A stretch of DNA of 64,000 bases from positions 100,765 through 164,764 of the forward strand of contig JARYMF010000008.1 in NCBI GenBank assembly GCA_029907255.1. The letters run 5' to 3'. Made by a program: the position numbers and the translations under genes. Shown here piece by piece: positions 36,009-45,638 of the stretch; within the stretch, counting starts at the first letter, position 1, and each line of letters opens with the position of its first letter. The stretch is from Armatimonadota bacterium. Its GTDB lineage: Bacteria; Armatimonadota; UBA5829; DTJY01. The notes beneath the pieces were generated by a model. That model made no database searches. It was given only the letters and a program-made list of their open reading frames with translations, and was not told the DNA's origin.

Positions 36009-38732
36009 ATGAAAATCGCTTTAATTCTCGCCATCATTCCTGCTGTCTTTGTGCATTCGAAAGCTTACCCTGATACAAACTTTAGAACCCTTATTGAGTG
36101 GGATTTTAATTCACCATCCGCCATTAGCCAATGGAAGCCGAATTCCCAAATTAAGAACTTAGAAATCAAAAACGGATGTCTTACTGGCAAAACCGAAGGT
36201 GCGGATCCCATACTCGTAGGACCGCTCTTTGAAATTCCTGCATCTCCATTTCAATACGTTGAGGTGAGAGCAAAAACAAGCGTAGACGGTGAAGGTGAGC
36301 TTTTTTGGACGAATACAACAGAAGAGCCTTATGGAGGGTTCCGGCAAGAGAAAGCAAATTCAATCTCTTTTAGAAAAGGCGATTTTCGAGTATACCGCAT
36401 ATTCCCGTTTTGGCAAAAAGAAGGCAAGATTATCCATCTGCGTTTTGACCCCCCTTCAGACTGCCAGTTTGAGGTTGACTATATACGTATACTAGAACTG
36501 ACTGGCCTTGAAACCGAAGAATCCTTTTTTGATTTTAGAAAATCAAGCCAATGGATTCCGGCAGGCGGCGAATTAGTAACATATTCATCGGCAGGCATGA
36601 AGCTAATAACCACAGATAAGGCACTCCTTTTCTCGCCTATGGTTAACATTAAAGCTGATACAAGGCGCTGGCTAGGTTTCATGATAAGATGCAACAATGA
36701 TGCCTATGCGGTAGCTAAATGGATAACAGATGTATTGCCAGGTGTGCAGTCAGCGTCTTTTAAGCTGAAGAGTGACGGTAAATGGCATGCGTACAATATT
36801 CAATGCGAGAACCTTCCTGAGTGGCAAGGAAAAGTCATGCTTCTGGGGCTAGAGCTGTGCCCAAGTTCTAGAACTACTTTCGAAATTGCTTGCGCAGGGG
36901 TTGGTAATACTAGATTAGGGCCAGCTGAGTTGGAAGTGGAAAGCTTTGGTTTTACTAAGGCAATCAATCGTGCAGGCACGGCAACTTCTCTTCGTGCAAA
37001 AGTAACCAATGTTGGTGGTGAGCCGACAAGCGAATTGCGAATAAACCTGAGCCTTGGGGCTGGGTTGTCCTTACAAGGTGGATTGTCTGAAATGCAAGTA
37101 CCTCCACTTAAACCCGGCGGTACGATTGTCTATGAGTGGTCGGTTTTCTCTGATAAGCCAAGAACCTCATGGGCAATGGTTGAAATAAAGGATGATTCTG
37201 GCATTCTCGCCCGTAGGCTGTCTAAATTGCGATGGGATCCACCTGTTCAAGTGGTGAAGGCAGACTATGTCCCCGAGCCTAATCCGGTTCGAGGTGACTG
37301 TGAAATTGGAATGTACTATTATCCCGGCTGGTGGAACTATCAGCGATGGGCAGTGCTCGATGACTATCCTGAAAGGCGTCCAGTTTTGGGCTACTACCGC
37401 GAAGGCGAACCCGAGGTTGCCGACTGGCACATAAAATGGATGGTCGAGCATGGTGTGACATTCATCGTCTATGATTGGTATTGGTGTGCAGGTGGTCGGA
37501 GTCTCGAGCATGCGCTTCATAACGGCTATCTGAAGTCGAAATATAGAAGCAAAATTAAGTTTTGCCTGCTTTGGGCAAATCACAACCCGCCAAAGACTTC
37601 CTCGGCAGAAGATATGGTCAACGTTACGAATTACTGGCTTGATAATTACTTTTGCCTGCCTGAATATTTCAAAATTGATGGAAAACCTGTTGTCATCATA
37701 TTTTCGCCTCACCGCCTCACTGAGGACATGGGTTCCGATGGAGTAAGAAGGGCTTTTGAAAAATCGAGGGAGTTGGCAAGATCGAGGGGTTTACCAGGTA
37801 TCTACTTTGTCGGATGCGTTGGGCCCAACAAACATCAAATCGAGATATTGGAGAGCGAAGGATACGATGCCCTCAGCGGTTACAACTATCCGAGCGCTGG
37901 CGATAAGGGACGGCTCATTGCGCCGTACGATGATATGGTGACTGGATATCGAGATATTTGGAACGCTATTGCAGCTTTTTCAAAGATACCTTACATACCC
38001 GTAACTGAGCCTGGATGGGATTCGCGTCCTTGGCACGGCATAAACTCCCGCGTTAGAACGGGAAAGACGCCCGAGAAATTTGCGCAAATGCTACGAAATG
38101 CAAAGGAGTTTCTTAGCGCTCATAAAACTTCGCCAAAGGTAGTCCTTATCGAAGCGTGGAATGAGTTTGGCGAGGGCGACTATATTGAACCCCATTTGGA
38201 ATGGGGTTTTGGGTACCTGGACGCGATTCGAGAAGTATTCACCGACGCACCGCATGAGCATATTGACCTTGTCCCGCAAGACGTTGGCCTTGGACCCTAT
38301 GAATTTGCAAAGCCCAAGCCTCTTACAAGCTGGACGTTCGATGGATTGGAAGAAGTGGGATGGAGCGCATCTCAGGAACTTCGAGATGCTGGCATCGAGA
38401 ATGGTAGCCTTGTTGCTACTTCCATTGGTTCAGACCCAGCCTTCTATGGGCCACCAGTAAACATTGATTCCTCAAAGTTCAAAACCCTAGAAATACGAAT
38501 GAAGGTAGATAGAGGGAAGCAGGCTCAGTTTTTCTGGGCTGGTCGAGGCAGAAACTTCAATGAAACGATGAGTATTAGGTTTGAAATTTTTCCCAATGGT
38601 GAGTTCCATGTTTATAGACTCAATCTAAGCACTTTGCCCACCTGGCGTGGTATAATAACCGGCTTGCGGTTTGACCCTACCGATGCTGGCGATGCACGCA
38701 TTGAGATTGACTACATTCGTTTTCTACCTTAA
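36009..38732 (+). CDS. Exported GH99-like / WbsX domain protein with flanking beta-sandwich modules
   Basis: A 907-residue exported protein. Residues 1-20 or so are a signal peptide. Two carbohydrate-binding-like beta-sandwiches follow (about 25-290). An Ig-like linker comes at about 310-420 (RAKVTNVGGEPTSELRINLSLGAGLSLQGG is typical; only part is needed to see it). The GH99-like/WbsX TIM barrel spans about 430-770, with IGMYYYPGWWNYQRW, FIVYDWYWCAGGRSLEHAL and IEAWNEFGEGDYIEPH. A third sandwich at the C-terminus repeats the first (FKTLEIRMKVDRGKQAQFFW against the N-terminal FQYVEVRAKTSVDGEGELFW). GH99 enzymes are endo-mannosidases; activity here is only inferred. Confidence 0.78.
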   Translation: MKIALILAIIPAVFVHSKAYPDTNFRTLIEWDFNSPSAISQWKPNSQIKNLEIKNGCLTGKTEGADPILVGPLFEIPASPFQYVEVRAKTSVDGEGELFWTNTTEEPYGGFRQEKANSISFRKGDFRVYRIFPFWQKEGKIIHLRFDPPSDCQFEVDYIRILELTGLETEESFFDFRKSSQWIPAGGELVTYSSAGMKLITTDKALLFSPMVNIKADTRRWLGFMIRCNNDAYAVAKWITDVLPGVQSASFKLKSDGKWHAYNIQCENLPEWQGKVMLLGLELCPSSRTTFEIACAGVGNTRLGPAELEVESFGFTKAINRAGTATSLRAKVTNVGGEPTSELRINLSLGAGLSLQGGLSEMQVPPLKPGGTIVYEWSVFSDKPRTSWAMVEIKDDSGILARRLSKLRWDPPVQVVKADYVPEPNPVRGDCEIGMYYYPGWWNYQRWAVLDDYPERRPVLGYYREGEPEVADWHIKWMVEHGVTFIVYDWYWCAGGRSLEHALHNGYLKSKYRSKIKFCLLWANHNPPKTSSAEDMVNVTNYWLDNYFCLPEYFKIDGKPVVIIFSPHRLTEDMGSDGVRRAFEKSRELARSRGLPGIYFVGCVGPNKHQIEILESEGYDALSGYNYPSAGDKGRLIAPYDDMVTGYRDIWNAIAAFSKIPYIPVTEPGWDSRPWHGINSRVRTGKTPEKFAQMLRNAKEFLSAHKTSPKVVLIEAWNEFGEGDYIEPHLEWGFGYLDAIREVFTDAPHEHIDLVPQDVGLGPYEFAKPKPLTSWTFDGLEEVGWSASQELRDAGIENGSLVATSIGSDPAFYGPPVNIDSSKFKTLEIRMKVDRGKQAQFFWAGRGRNFNETMSIRFEIFPNGEFHVYRLNLSTLPTWRGIITGLRFDPTDAGDARIEIDYIRFLP

Positions 38733-38850
38733 CCCTCTTTATAGGCTCTCTTAATCGTTTAGAAATCATCTCTATTTTGGATTCCTCTTATGGCACAAAT
38801 GATTTGGTGGGTTATGTATTTTTAATATCCAATGCGCTTGAGGAGGAAAT

Positions 38851-39732
38851 ATGAAAGCGATTAGGCGAGTCATCTTCATTGTTTTGATGGGCTTAGCCCT
38901 GAGTATGATTACTAGATATGCATATGGCAGTGATGTTGTCAAGCTGGAATACAAGTATGTCCCTGGCGAGCTTTTGCGCTATAAAATGGTTGCAGATATG
39001 AAGATTCATTTGACGGGCGGTCCAAACGCCGCATCAATCACCATGCCAGTAAAAATGGCGGGCGTGTTTAAACAGAAAACTAAACGTTTGCTATCCGATG
39101 GTGATGCAGAAATCATTTTGGCATTTGAGTCACTGAGAATGGAGATGATGGGCAAAACCTGTGAGCTGCCTTTCAAGCAAATTCCCCCAATATCCATGGT
39201 TGTCTCGAAGACCGGCATGGTCAAGGGTTTGTCATCAAATGAATTGCTTGGTAGCTTCATACCTGGCGGGAAACTAATGTGCCCGAGCGGCATGGGCACA
39301 AATATGGTACTCCTTCCGCAAGAGGAACTTCGTATTGGAGATACTTGGACTAGGGATTTTCCGAAAATAGAGGGCTTGAATAACGTTAAGCTAAGTGGAA
39401 AGCTACTTAGCACCGACTTCAAAGTTGGCAAATACACTACTGCTGTGTTTAAGCAATGCTTCGGCGGCGACTTCGATATGACATCACCAATGGCAATGAA
39501 TGCCAATGGAGGTTCTCTTTTGCCTGTGGGTGGTAATATGAAAGGTTCATTCCTTGGAGATACGACGGTTTGTTTTTCAGCCGAGAAAGGACAATTAATT
39601 CGAACTGATGGTCAGTTAAGCATGAATATGACTGCCAACATGCCGGATACAAATGGGAATCATGCAAATGTAAGCCTCAATGTGGAGATTGCATACCAAA
39701 TGTTCCTTTTGCCAGCCGGCACAAAGAAATAG
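38851..39732 (+). CDS. Exported protein of unknown function, third A-family paralogue (DUF6263-like)
   Basis: A 293-residue exported protein. A signal peptide (about 1-27) precedes KLEYKYVPGELLRYKMV, which aligns with the start of the mature domain in the A1 and A2 proteins (LEYKFKVGDVRKYDI). A later RIGDTWTRDFPKIEG matches their DTW segment. It lacks the charged stretch of A1/A2 and has no propeller partner. Met is unusually frequent in the C-terminal half. GAGGAGG lies about 6 nt before the ATG. Function is unknown. It lies 118 nt after the GH99-like gene and may or may not be cotranscribed. Confidence 0.65.
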   Translation: MKAIRRVIFIVLMGLALSMITRYAYGSDVVKLEYKYVPGELLRYKMVADMKIHLTGGPNAASITMPVKMAGVFKQKTKRLLSDGDAEIILAFESLRMEMMGKTCELPFKQIPPISMVVSKTGMVKGLSSNELLGSFIPGGKLMCPSGMGTNMVLLPQEELRIGDTWTRDFPKIEGLNNVKLSGKLLSTDFKVGKYTTAVFKQCFGGDFDMTSPMAMNANGGSLLPVGGNMKGSFLGDTTVCFSAEKGQLIRTDGQLSMNMTANMPDTNGNHANVSLNVEIAYQMFLLPAGTKK

Positions 39733-39826
39733 GTACTTTGGCACTATAAACAACTATGCTATGGGTGGAATAGTTTAAGGGGCAATTATTCCACTGCTTG
39801 CGTCAAAGCACAAGAAAAATTAGATT

Positions 39827-40333
39827 CTATGCGGCTTTTTGCTCACAGTTTTGAAGTTCGCGCATATATGACCGCGCGAAAGCCTCTACAGTTCGCTCGT
39901 CAACGGTGCCTTCAGCATCGCGCTTGAGAATTTCCAGCGCATCTTTTTCATTTAAAGGTCTCCGATATCTTTGGAGTGAAGTCAGGCGGTCGAATGTGTC
40001 GGAAACCGCTATGATGCTAGCACCTTCATCAGCTCTATCAGCAAGTGTTAATAATCGGACGTGTGGGTTGGCTTTTCTTCTGTTGAAGCTGGTTAGATAA
40101 GCTGCTACTTTGCGCGAGATAGCAGACTGAGGCACTAGCGAGCGGTCCATGTGGTGAAGCAAGGCTGCCAATTTGAGGTCTGAAATTTCCTCAGAATTCC
40201 AATTCATCTCAGCAGCGGTCATGGCACACAACTTTTCAACGCGTCGGCAATGTTGACGCTCTTCTAAATCTCTTTCTGCCATGCCAGCAATCAAGTACTC
40301 AATTGCTATATCTAAAATAGGATTTTTTTCCAT
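39827..40333 (-). CDS. Degenerate HD-GYP-like protein
   Basis: A 168-residue cytoplasmic protein resembling HD-GYP c-di-GMP phosphodiesterases but lacking their signature. The first His is present (QHCRRVEKL, His29). The HD pair has become His-His (ALLHHMD, 60-61). The HHERWDGxGYP block is missing altogether, while the C-terminal ASIIAVSDTFDRLTSLQRYRRPL helix is well kept. It is therefore unlikely to hydrolyse c-di-GMP and may be a binding or regulatory relic. The start at 40333 has GGGGGA just upstream; an ATG 22 codons earlier is possible. It is divergent from hisG. Confidence 0.6.
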   Translation of the reverse strand: MEKNPILDIAIEYLIAGMAERDLEERQHCRRVEKLCAMTAAEMNWNSEEISDLKLAALLHHMDRSLVPQSAISRKVAAYLTSFNRRKANPHVRLLTLADRADEGASIIAVSDTFDRLTSLQRYRRPLNEKDALEILKRDAEGTVDERTVEAFARSYMRELQNCEQKAA

Positions 40334-40490
40334 TTCATCCCCCATTAGGTTAATTGGCAACAACCAAACTAGATTATCGGTTGCAGTTGGCGTATTCATA
40401 AGCCTCTCGTATGTGGATGAACATTAGTCCTCACAAAGTCGTCTAACACCCGGGACTATGACCGCATGTACAGGTTTTGCCGCGTAAACC

Positions 40491-40519
40491 TTGACTTAGC
40501 TATATTTCTCTTGTATACT
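40491..40519 (+). promoter_or_regulatory. Sigma-70-type promoter of hisG
   Basis: TTGACT (40491-40496), a 17-bp spacer and TATACT (40514-40519) lie about 40 nt before the TTG start of hisG. Confidence 0.75.
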
Positions 40520-40558
40520 GAACTAACACGATTAAAATGTACAATTGAGGTGACACGC

Positions 40559-41428
40559 TTGAAACTCAAAATAGGGCTGCCAAAGGGGAGCTTACAGGAG
40601 TCAACGTTAAGTTTGTTTAGAAAGGCGGGCTGGGAATTCCACATCAATAGCAGGTCCTATATGCCTTCTTGCGATGATAATGAGCTGGATGCTCTTCTTG
40701 TGCGGCCGCAAGAAATTCCCAGATATGTGCAGGATGGCATTCTCGATGTAGGGCTTACTGGCTATGATTGGGTTGTTGACAATGGTGCAGATGTTGTGGA
40801 GGTAGAAGATCTTTCGTATAACAAAGCAACTTTCCGTCCCTTGCGTGTGGTTGTGGCAGTGCAGGAGGAATCAAATTTTCACAGCCCCAAAGATTTGAAT
40901 GGAAAGCGAATCTCCACCGAATATGTCAACCTCACCAAGCGGTGGCTTGAGACTCACGGAATTTCCGCACACGTCGAGTTTTCATGGGGAGCATGCGAGG
41001 TTAAAGTTCCTGACCTAGCCGATGCAATAGTTGTAAATACCGAAACTGGCAGTTCGTTGCGTGCACACAATCTGCGCATAATGGAAACAATTCTTGAGTC
41101 AACTGCACGCCTGATTGCCAATAAGATTTCTTGGGAAGACCCTTGGAAGCGCACGAAAATTGAAAATCTTGCCATGCTTTTGAAAGGCGCAATCAGTGCC
41201 GAACAGCTAGTAGGCTTGAAAATGAACGTGCCTAAGGAAAGATTAGGGGATGTGATTGACGTTCTTCCGGCGCTTAGACGGCCGACTCTTTCGCCGCTCA
41301 GCGACGAGAATTGGTATGCAGTAGAAACGATAATTGATGTGAAAACAGTTCGCGAACTCATACCAACCCTGCGGCGTGCAGGTGCTGAGGGATTAGTAGA
41401 GTACCCTCTAAACAAAGTAATTCCTTGA
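40559..41428 (+). CDS. hisG: ATP phosphoribosyltransferase, long form
   Basis: A 289-residue HisG, catalysing the first step of histidine synthesis (ATP plus PRPP). The catalytic core begins [23 protein letters not shown]. It contains [26 protein letters not shown] and the PRPP site [18 protein letters not shown]. The length and the C-terminal ACT-like region ([26 protein letters not shown]) mark the long form, which is feedback-inhibited by histidine and does not need HisZ. The TTG at 40559 has GAGGTGA (40546-40552) upstream; no in-frame ATG fits. The other his genes are not in the window. Confidence 0.92.
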   Translation: MKLKIGLPKGSLQESTLSLFRKAGWEFHINSRSYMPSCDDNELDALLVRPQEIPRYVQDGILDVGLTGYDWVVDNGADVVEVEDLSYNKATFRPLRVVVAVQEESNFHSPKDLNGKRISTEYVNLTKRWLETHGISAHVEFSWGACEVKVPDLADAIVVNTETGSSLRAHNLRIMETILESTARLIANKISWEDPWKRTKIENLAMLLKGAISAEQLVGLKMNVPKERLGDVIDVLPALRRPTLSPLSDENWYAVETIIDVKTVRELIPTLRRAGAEGLVEYPLNKVIP

Positions 41429-41491
41429 GCTAAGATAAACCGAAATTCAGAACAACTGTGTTAAAATCTTATACTTCCCGTGGAGAAATAT

Positions 41492-42760
41492 ATGATTTGT
41501 AAAAATTGCGGGAAAAACAACGAGGATGATAGCAAGTATTGCCGGGAGTGTGGCACCAGGTTGTTTTCGGGAAAACAGCTAACGCCAGATGACCACCTCA
41601 AAATTGGCGAGCTAATATACAGCGCATATAAGCACAGCGAGGCCGGACGGTTGGATGACGCCATACTCGCGTGCCAGGGTGCACTTGCGATAAACGACGA
41701 CAACGCGTCTGCACATTCGCTTCTTGGTTCGTTATACGAGAAACGTGGCGATATAAGCCTTGCGATTGCAGAGTACGAGCGCGTGGTAGCTCTAAATCCT
41801 AACAGTATAGCAGACCAACAGAAGCTTTTAGAGCTAAGGAGTGGAAAGGTTAGTAAAGTAGTCCAACCGAAGAAGAGTGAAGAGTATTTTGAAAAGCTTC
41901 GACCATATTTCCCCTCTATAGCAGCAGCTACTGTAACCCTATTCATACTAATCGTTGGGTTATGCATGCTTAGAGGTTCGTCCGGAAGCAGTAAGGAAAC
42001 AAAGCGGCATTACGCGCAAAGCCGTCCACCTCAGCAATCTACAGCTTATCCTGGTCAGCCTGGTCAACCATTCATGGGAACTCCCCAGCCTGGAACCCAG
42101 GTGCAGGGCCAGCAGATGAATCCGATGCAAGGCATCCAGCAGACCACGGAACAGCAAACAGCCAGTCAATCAACAGCAGAAAGGAAGCCCGAAATTGAAC
42201 GTCAGCAGGCTGAGGCGCCAAGGACTGCTAAGCAAGGTATTCCTCCAGTGCCGCTTCCTGGTACGGAAAGTAAGCAGCAGAATCAGGCAAAGAGCGGAGA
42301 GTCTACACAGCAGCCTTCTAACAAAACTACGGCTGCTACTTCAAAAGAGCAGCCTGTGATAGTACCTCTAACGGATGGCGCTGAGGCTCAGGCTCAACCA
42401 TCTTCTTCTGCAGCACCCCCAAGGCCAGCGCCCACTATAATCGTCCATGAACCAGCGCCGGAACCGCCGATTGACATTGAAGATAAGGCGGTCCAACTTC
42501 AGAGAGCTGGAAAGTATAGAGAGGCAATCTCTGCATATCGGGAATCACTTAACCAGACAACCGATCCAGGGCGAGTATATCAGCAAATTGCGTTATGCTA
42601 TCAGAGGCTTGGGGAGTACAGCCAAGCGATAGACAACTATAATAAAGCAATTCGGTCTTTCCGTGAGCAGCAAGCTGCAGGCCGGGATGCCGCCGAAGTG
42701 CAAAAAAATATTCGTTCCTGTGAAGCCGGCATAGAGGTGTGTCGAAATCACGCTCGATAA
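41492..42760 (+). CDS. Zinc-ribbon, single-TM, TPR protein
   Basis: A 422-residue protein with a zinc ribbon at the extreme N-terminus (ICKNCG and YCRECG: Cys3, 6, 17, 20). A TPR-like pair (about 35-115), one transmembrane helix (142-160) and a long Gln/Pro/Ala/Ser-rich linker (about 165-320) follow. Two further TPRs (about 330-410, e.g. AGKYREAISAYRESLNQ, RLGEYSQAIDNYNKAI) end the protein. The ribbon side is presumably cytoplasmic and the linker and C-terminal TPRs outside. It is a scaffold by architecture, with partner unknown. The next gene, also TPR-rich and exported, starts 10 nt later. The ATG is chosen for GGAG at 41482. Confidence 0.75.
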   Translation: MICKNCGKNNEDDSKYCRECGTRLFSGKQLTPDDHLKIGELIYSAYKHSEAGRLDDAILACQGALAINDDNASAHSLLGSLYEKRGDISLAIAEYERVVALNPNSIADQQKLLELRSGKVSKVVQPKKSEEYFEKLRPYFPSIAAATVTLFILIVGLCMLRGSSGSSKETKRHYAQSRPPQQSTAYPGQPGQPFMGTPQPGTQVQGQQMNPMQGIQQTTEQQTASQSTAERKPEIERQQAEAPRTAKQGIPPVPLPGTESKQQNQAKSGESTQQPSNKTTAATSKEQPVIVPLTDGAEAQAQPSSSAAPPRPAPTIIVHEPAPEPPIDIEDKAVQLQRAGKYREAISAYRESLNQTTDPGRVYQQIALCYQRLGEYSQAIDNYNKAIRSFREQQAAGRDAAEVQKNIRSCEAGIEVCRNHAR

Positions 42761-42770
42761 GATAACTAAA

Positions 42771-44312
42771 ATGAAGTCTAATGTAATAGCGATTATTTTG
42801 GCTTTGATTTTAATCGTATCAAGTTCCTGTTTTGCTGCTAAAGAACCCAATGCTCCGAATCGCCCTTTGGTGTTGATTGTCCCAATCACGCTCACAGTGG
42901 ATGGGAAAGATTCCCCGAGCGACCCTGACGTTATAGCTGCGGTATCGAAGCTAATGGCGGAAAGTGGTAAAGTTGACACGCTTATATTTGACCCCGATTT
43001 GCCAACCGTCACCAGAGCAGTATTCGAGGGAAAGTTGAAATCAGAGGCAATTAGGAAGGTTTCGGATGCATCGAGGGCAATGGAGATTGGGCGTGCGCTT
43101 AACGTTGGTTATACTCTTATATGCCGAGGAACAGTTGTAGGAAACCAGGTAGATGTGGCTCTCGAACTGCTTAAAATTCCGTCTGGTGGCAGATGGGTTG
43201 CTACCTCTGGTAGTCTTATTGCCGAAGGGATGGGCTCCATAGCTGATATTAATAGAAAGAACGCAATTTTGACGGCGGCAAGCTCTGCTGTATCCCAGAT
43301 TGCCATTATGGCTTTTGGAGGGGCTGTAGCTCAACCTGCCGATAAACCACCTGAATATGTGCCAGTTGTGGCGGTGCCAAAGATTTCTGAGCCGAAGCCA
43401 CGCAACATTCAGGCTGAATATGAACAACACGTAAAGCAAGCAGATGAATATATTCAGAAGAACGATTTAATTAACGGCATTCATGAATTGCGAGAAGCAA
43501 TTAACCTTAATCCATCGAATTCAGGGAGCCGCGTCAAGCTTGCAGAACTCTATTGGAAACTTGGAATGGTGGATGAAGCAATTGATGAGTGCCGCCGGGG
43601 GTTGCTTTTTAATAAGGACGATGCATCTCTAATAACTGCTTTAGTCCAGTACTATATAACAACAGGTAATCTTGAGGAAGCTGCCGCGGAATGCCAAAAA
43701 ATTTTGCAACTCGAGCCGCAAAATGTTAAAGTCCGCCTTAGTCTTGGGGATATTTATTGGAACCAGGGCAAGATTGACGAGGCGGCAAAGACTTATGAGG
43801 AAGCAGCAGAGCTCAATCAAAAAGATGCCGCGCCGCATGAAAAGTTGTACAAACTATATGCTGCAAAGCGCATGTATACGGAGGCGCTGAAACATTTAGT
43901 CAAGGCTAAAGAAGTAGCGCTTGGTGATAATCCAACTGCCGCCGAACGCCATGGGGTTCTCGCTCAAGTTTTGGAAGAACGGTTCAATGCATTGTTAGAG
44001 AAGCTGAAAGTTGCATCCGAAGACTATAGTCGGCAGAAGCTCAGCAGGGAAGATTATTACCAAGAATGCAAAGATGCGGATGCAGAGGCAGAGGGACTTG
44101 CGACGTTTATTTCAAGCCAAAACAGCTCTGACAATCTAAAGGAGGTGCTTCCCAGGGCTGTGCTTGCGACAAGTCTTCTAGCTCAAGCAACTGGTAGCCT
44201 AGTCTTGTATCTTGAAACCGAAAAAAAACAGTATATGGAGCAGGCGTCAATTTTGCAGGATGAAGCAAAAGCAGAGTTAGCAGCCTTTCTCAGCGCTATA
44301 AGGCAAAGATAA
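42771..44312 (+). CDS. Exported TPR protein
   Basis: A 513-residue exported protein. After a signal peptide (1-22, ending SSCFA) comes an alpha/beta region (about 25-190) containing VLIVPITLTVDGKDSPSDP, which resembles periplasmic CsgG/TolB-N-like or adenylate-sensing domains only loosely. A run of TPRs spans about 215-400 (e.g. NDLINGIHELREAINLNPSN, GMVDEAIDECRRGLLFNKDD, GKIDEAAKTYEEAAELNQKD). A coiled helical tail follows. It probably forms a periplasmic complex with the membrane-anchored TPR protein encoded just upstream. No strong ribosome site is present, so translation is likely coupled. Confidence 0.75.
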   Translation: MKSNVIAIILALILIVSSSCFAAKEPNAPNRPLVLIVPITLTVDGKDSPSDPDVIAAVSKLMAESGKVDTLIFDPDLPTVTRAVFEGKLKSEAIRKVSDASRAMEIGRALNVGYTLICRGTVVGNQVDVALELLKIPSGGRWVATSGSLIAEGMGSIADINRKNAILTAASSAVSQIAIMAFGGAVAQPADKPPEYVPVVAVPKISEPKPRNIQAEYEQHVKQADEYIQKNDLINGIHELREAINLNPSNSGSRVKLAELYWKLGMVDEAIDECRRGLLFNKDDASLITALVQYYITTGNLEEAAAECQKILQLEPQNVKVRLSLGDIYWNQGKIDEAAKTYEEAAELNQKDAAPHEKLYKLYAAKRMYTEALKHLVKAKEVALGDNPTAAERHGVLAQVLEERFNALLEKLKVASEDYSRQKLSREDYYQECKDADAEAEGLATFISSQNSSDNLKEVLPRAVLATSLLAQATGSLVLYLETEKKQYMEQASILQDEAKAELAAFLSAIRQR

Positions 44313-44356
44313 CATAAGAGCTTAGTCAAATGTCTTTTATGGAGAGAGGTTTTGTA

Positions 44357-44596
44357 ATGAATGGAGTTGCATCCGCTGGCAAGACAATTATTGCTATAGG
44401 GGTGTTGTTGATAGTAATCGGCGGGGTTATTCTCCTGCTGTCAAAGGTTTCGGGAGGGCGAGGTCATCCGTTGCCCGGTGATATAGCCATTCGGTGGGGA
44501 AATGTAAGGATTTATTTCCCAATTGTTACCAGCATAGTGATTAGCATTGTGCTGACACTGCTTTTCATGGTTTTTTCATGGTTGAGCAGAAAATAA
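44357..44596 (+). CDS. DUF2905 small membrane protein
   Basis: A 79-residue protein with two membrane helices around the conserved DUF2905 centre HPLPGDIAIRWGNVRIYFPI. Family members are small integral-membrane proteins of unknown function, commonly next to queA and ruv genes, as here (queA follows after 13 nt). The ATG at 44357 has AGAGAGG 8 nt upstream, making it preferable to the ATG at 44330. Confidence 0.85.
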   Translation: MNGVASAGKTIIAIGVLLIVIGGVILLLSKVSGGRGHPLPGDIAIRWGNVRIYFPIVTSIVISIVLTLLFMVFSWLSRK

Positions 44597-44609
44597 GTGT
44601 AGCAGGACC

Positions 44610-45620
44610 ATGCGGATAAGCGAGTTTGATTATGACCTACCGCCCGAGCTTATCGCTCAGGAGCCCCTGCCGGAGAGGGATAAATCAAGGCTGCTCGTAT
44701 TATTTCGCAAAACGGGCCGCATCGAACACCGACATTTTTATGATCTTCCTGAGTACCTTAATCCTGGCGACCTTCTGGTGATGAACAACACGAGGGTAAC
44801 TGCTAAGCGGCTCAGGGGAGTTAAGCCAACAGGCGGCAAGGTCGAGGTTCTTTTGCTACACGAGGTCGGCCCAAATAAGTGGGAGGCATTAGTCAAACCT
44901 GGTAGACGCGTTGAGCCTGGCACGGTTGTAAACTTTGGCGATAATTTGAGCGCCGAAGTGATTGCCCGGACAAAGGAAGGTGGCCGCATCCTTGATTTTG
45001 GCGATGCGCCGGAGGTGAGAGAGGCAATCGAGCGGATTGGAGAAGTACCTCTGCCGCCATATATAAAAAAGGGGCTTAGGTTAGCAGAAAGATATCAGAC
45101 AGTTTACGCGCAGGTTCCGGGTTCGGCGGCAGCGCCAACCGCAGGTCTCCATTTTACACCGCGGCTTATATCGAAGATACGCGAGAAGGGGGTCGAAATA
45201 GCGTTCGTAACTCTCAATGTTGGCGTTGCAACGTTTCGACCGGTAAAGACTGAGCTGATTGCCGAACATCCGATGCATAGCGAGATGATTTCCGTCTCTC
45301 CAAAAGCTGCAGAGATGGTAAATTCAGCCAAGGGGCGCATAATTGCAGTTGGGACGACTACCGCAAGGGCGCTTGAAAGTGCGGCTGTGGGCAGACGAAA
45401 AATCCAACCCATGGAGGGTGAGACAGGGCTTTATATCATTCCTGGTTATGAGTTTAAGGTTATTGATGGGTTGATAACAAACTTTCACATGCCTAGGTCT
45501 ACACTTTTAATACTTGTCTCAGCTTTTGCAGGGCGAGACAATATAATGCGAGCATACGAGGAAGCAAAAAGGCTGAAGTATAGATTTCTCAGCTTTGGCG
45601 ACGCAATGCTTATAGTATGA
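44610..45620 (+). CDS. queA: S-adenosylmethionine:tRNA ribosyltransferase-isomerase
   Basis: A 336-residue QueA, which transfers and isomerises the ribosyl part of SAM onto preQ1 at wobble position 34 of Asp, Asn, His and Tyr tRNAs, giving epoxyqueuosine. Near-complete family motifs run throughout: the start FDYDLPPELIAQEPLPERDKSRLL, MNNTRVTAKRLRG, LPPYIKKGLRLAERYQTVYA, GSAAAPTAGLHFTP and ITNFHMPRSTLLILVSAFAG. AGGA lies before the ATG. It lies downstream of the DUF2905 gene; other queuosine genes are outside the window. Confidence 0.96.
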   Translation: MRISEFDYDLPPELIAQEPLPERDKSRLLVLFRKTGRIEHRHFYDLPEYLNPGDLLVMNNTRVTAKRLRGVKPTGGKVEVLLLHEVGPNKWEALVKPGRRVEPGTVVNFGDNLSAEVIARTKEGGRILDFGDAPEVREAIERIGEVPLPPYIKKGLRLAERYQTVYAQVPGSAAAPTAGLHFTPRLISKIREKGVEIAFVTLNVGVATFRPVKTELIAEHPMHSEMISVSPKAAEMVNSAKGRIIAVGTTTARALESAAVGRRKIQPMEGETGLYIIPGYEFKVIDGLITNFHMPRSTLLILVSAFAGRDNIMRAYEEAKRLKYRFLSFGDAMLIV

Positions 45621-45638
45621 CCGGGGGGTTGAGATTAT

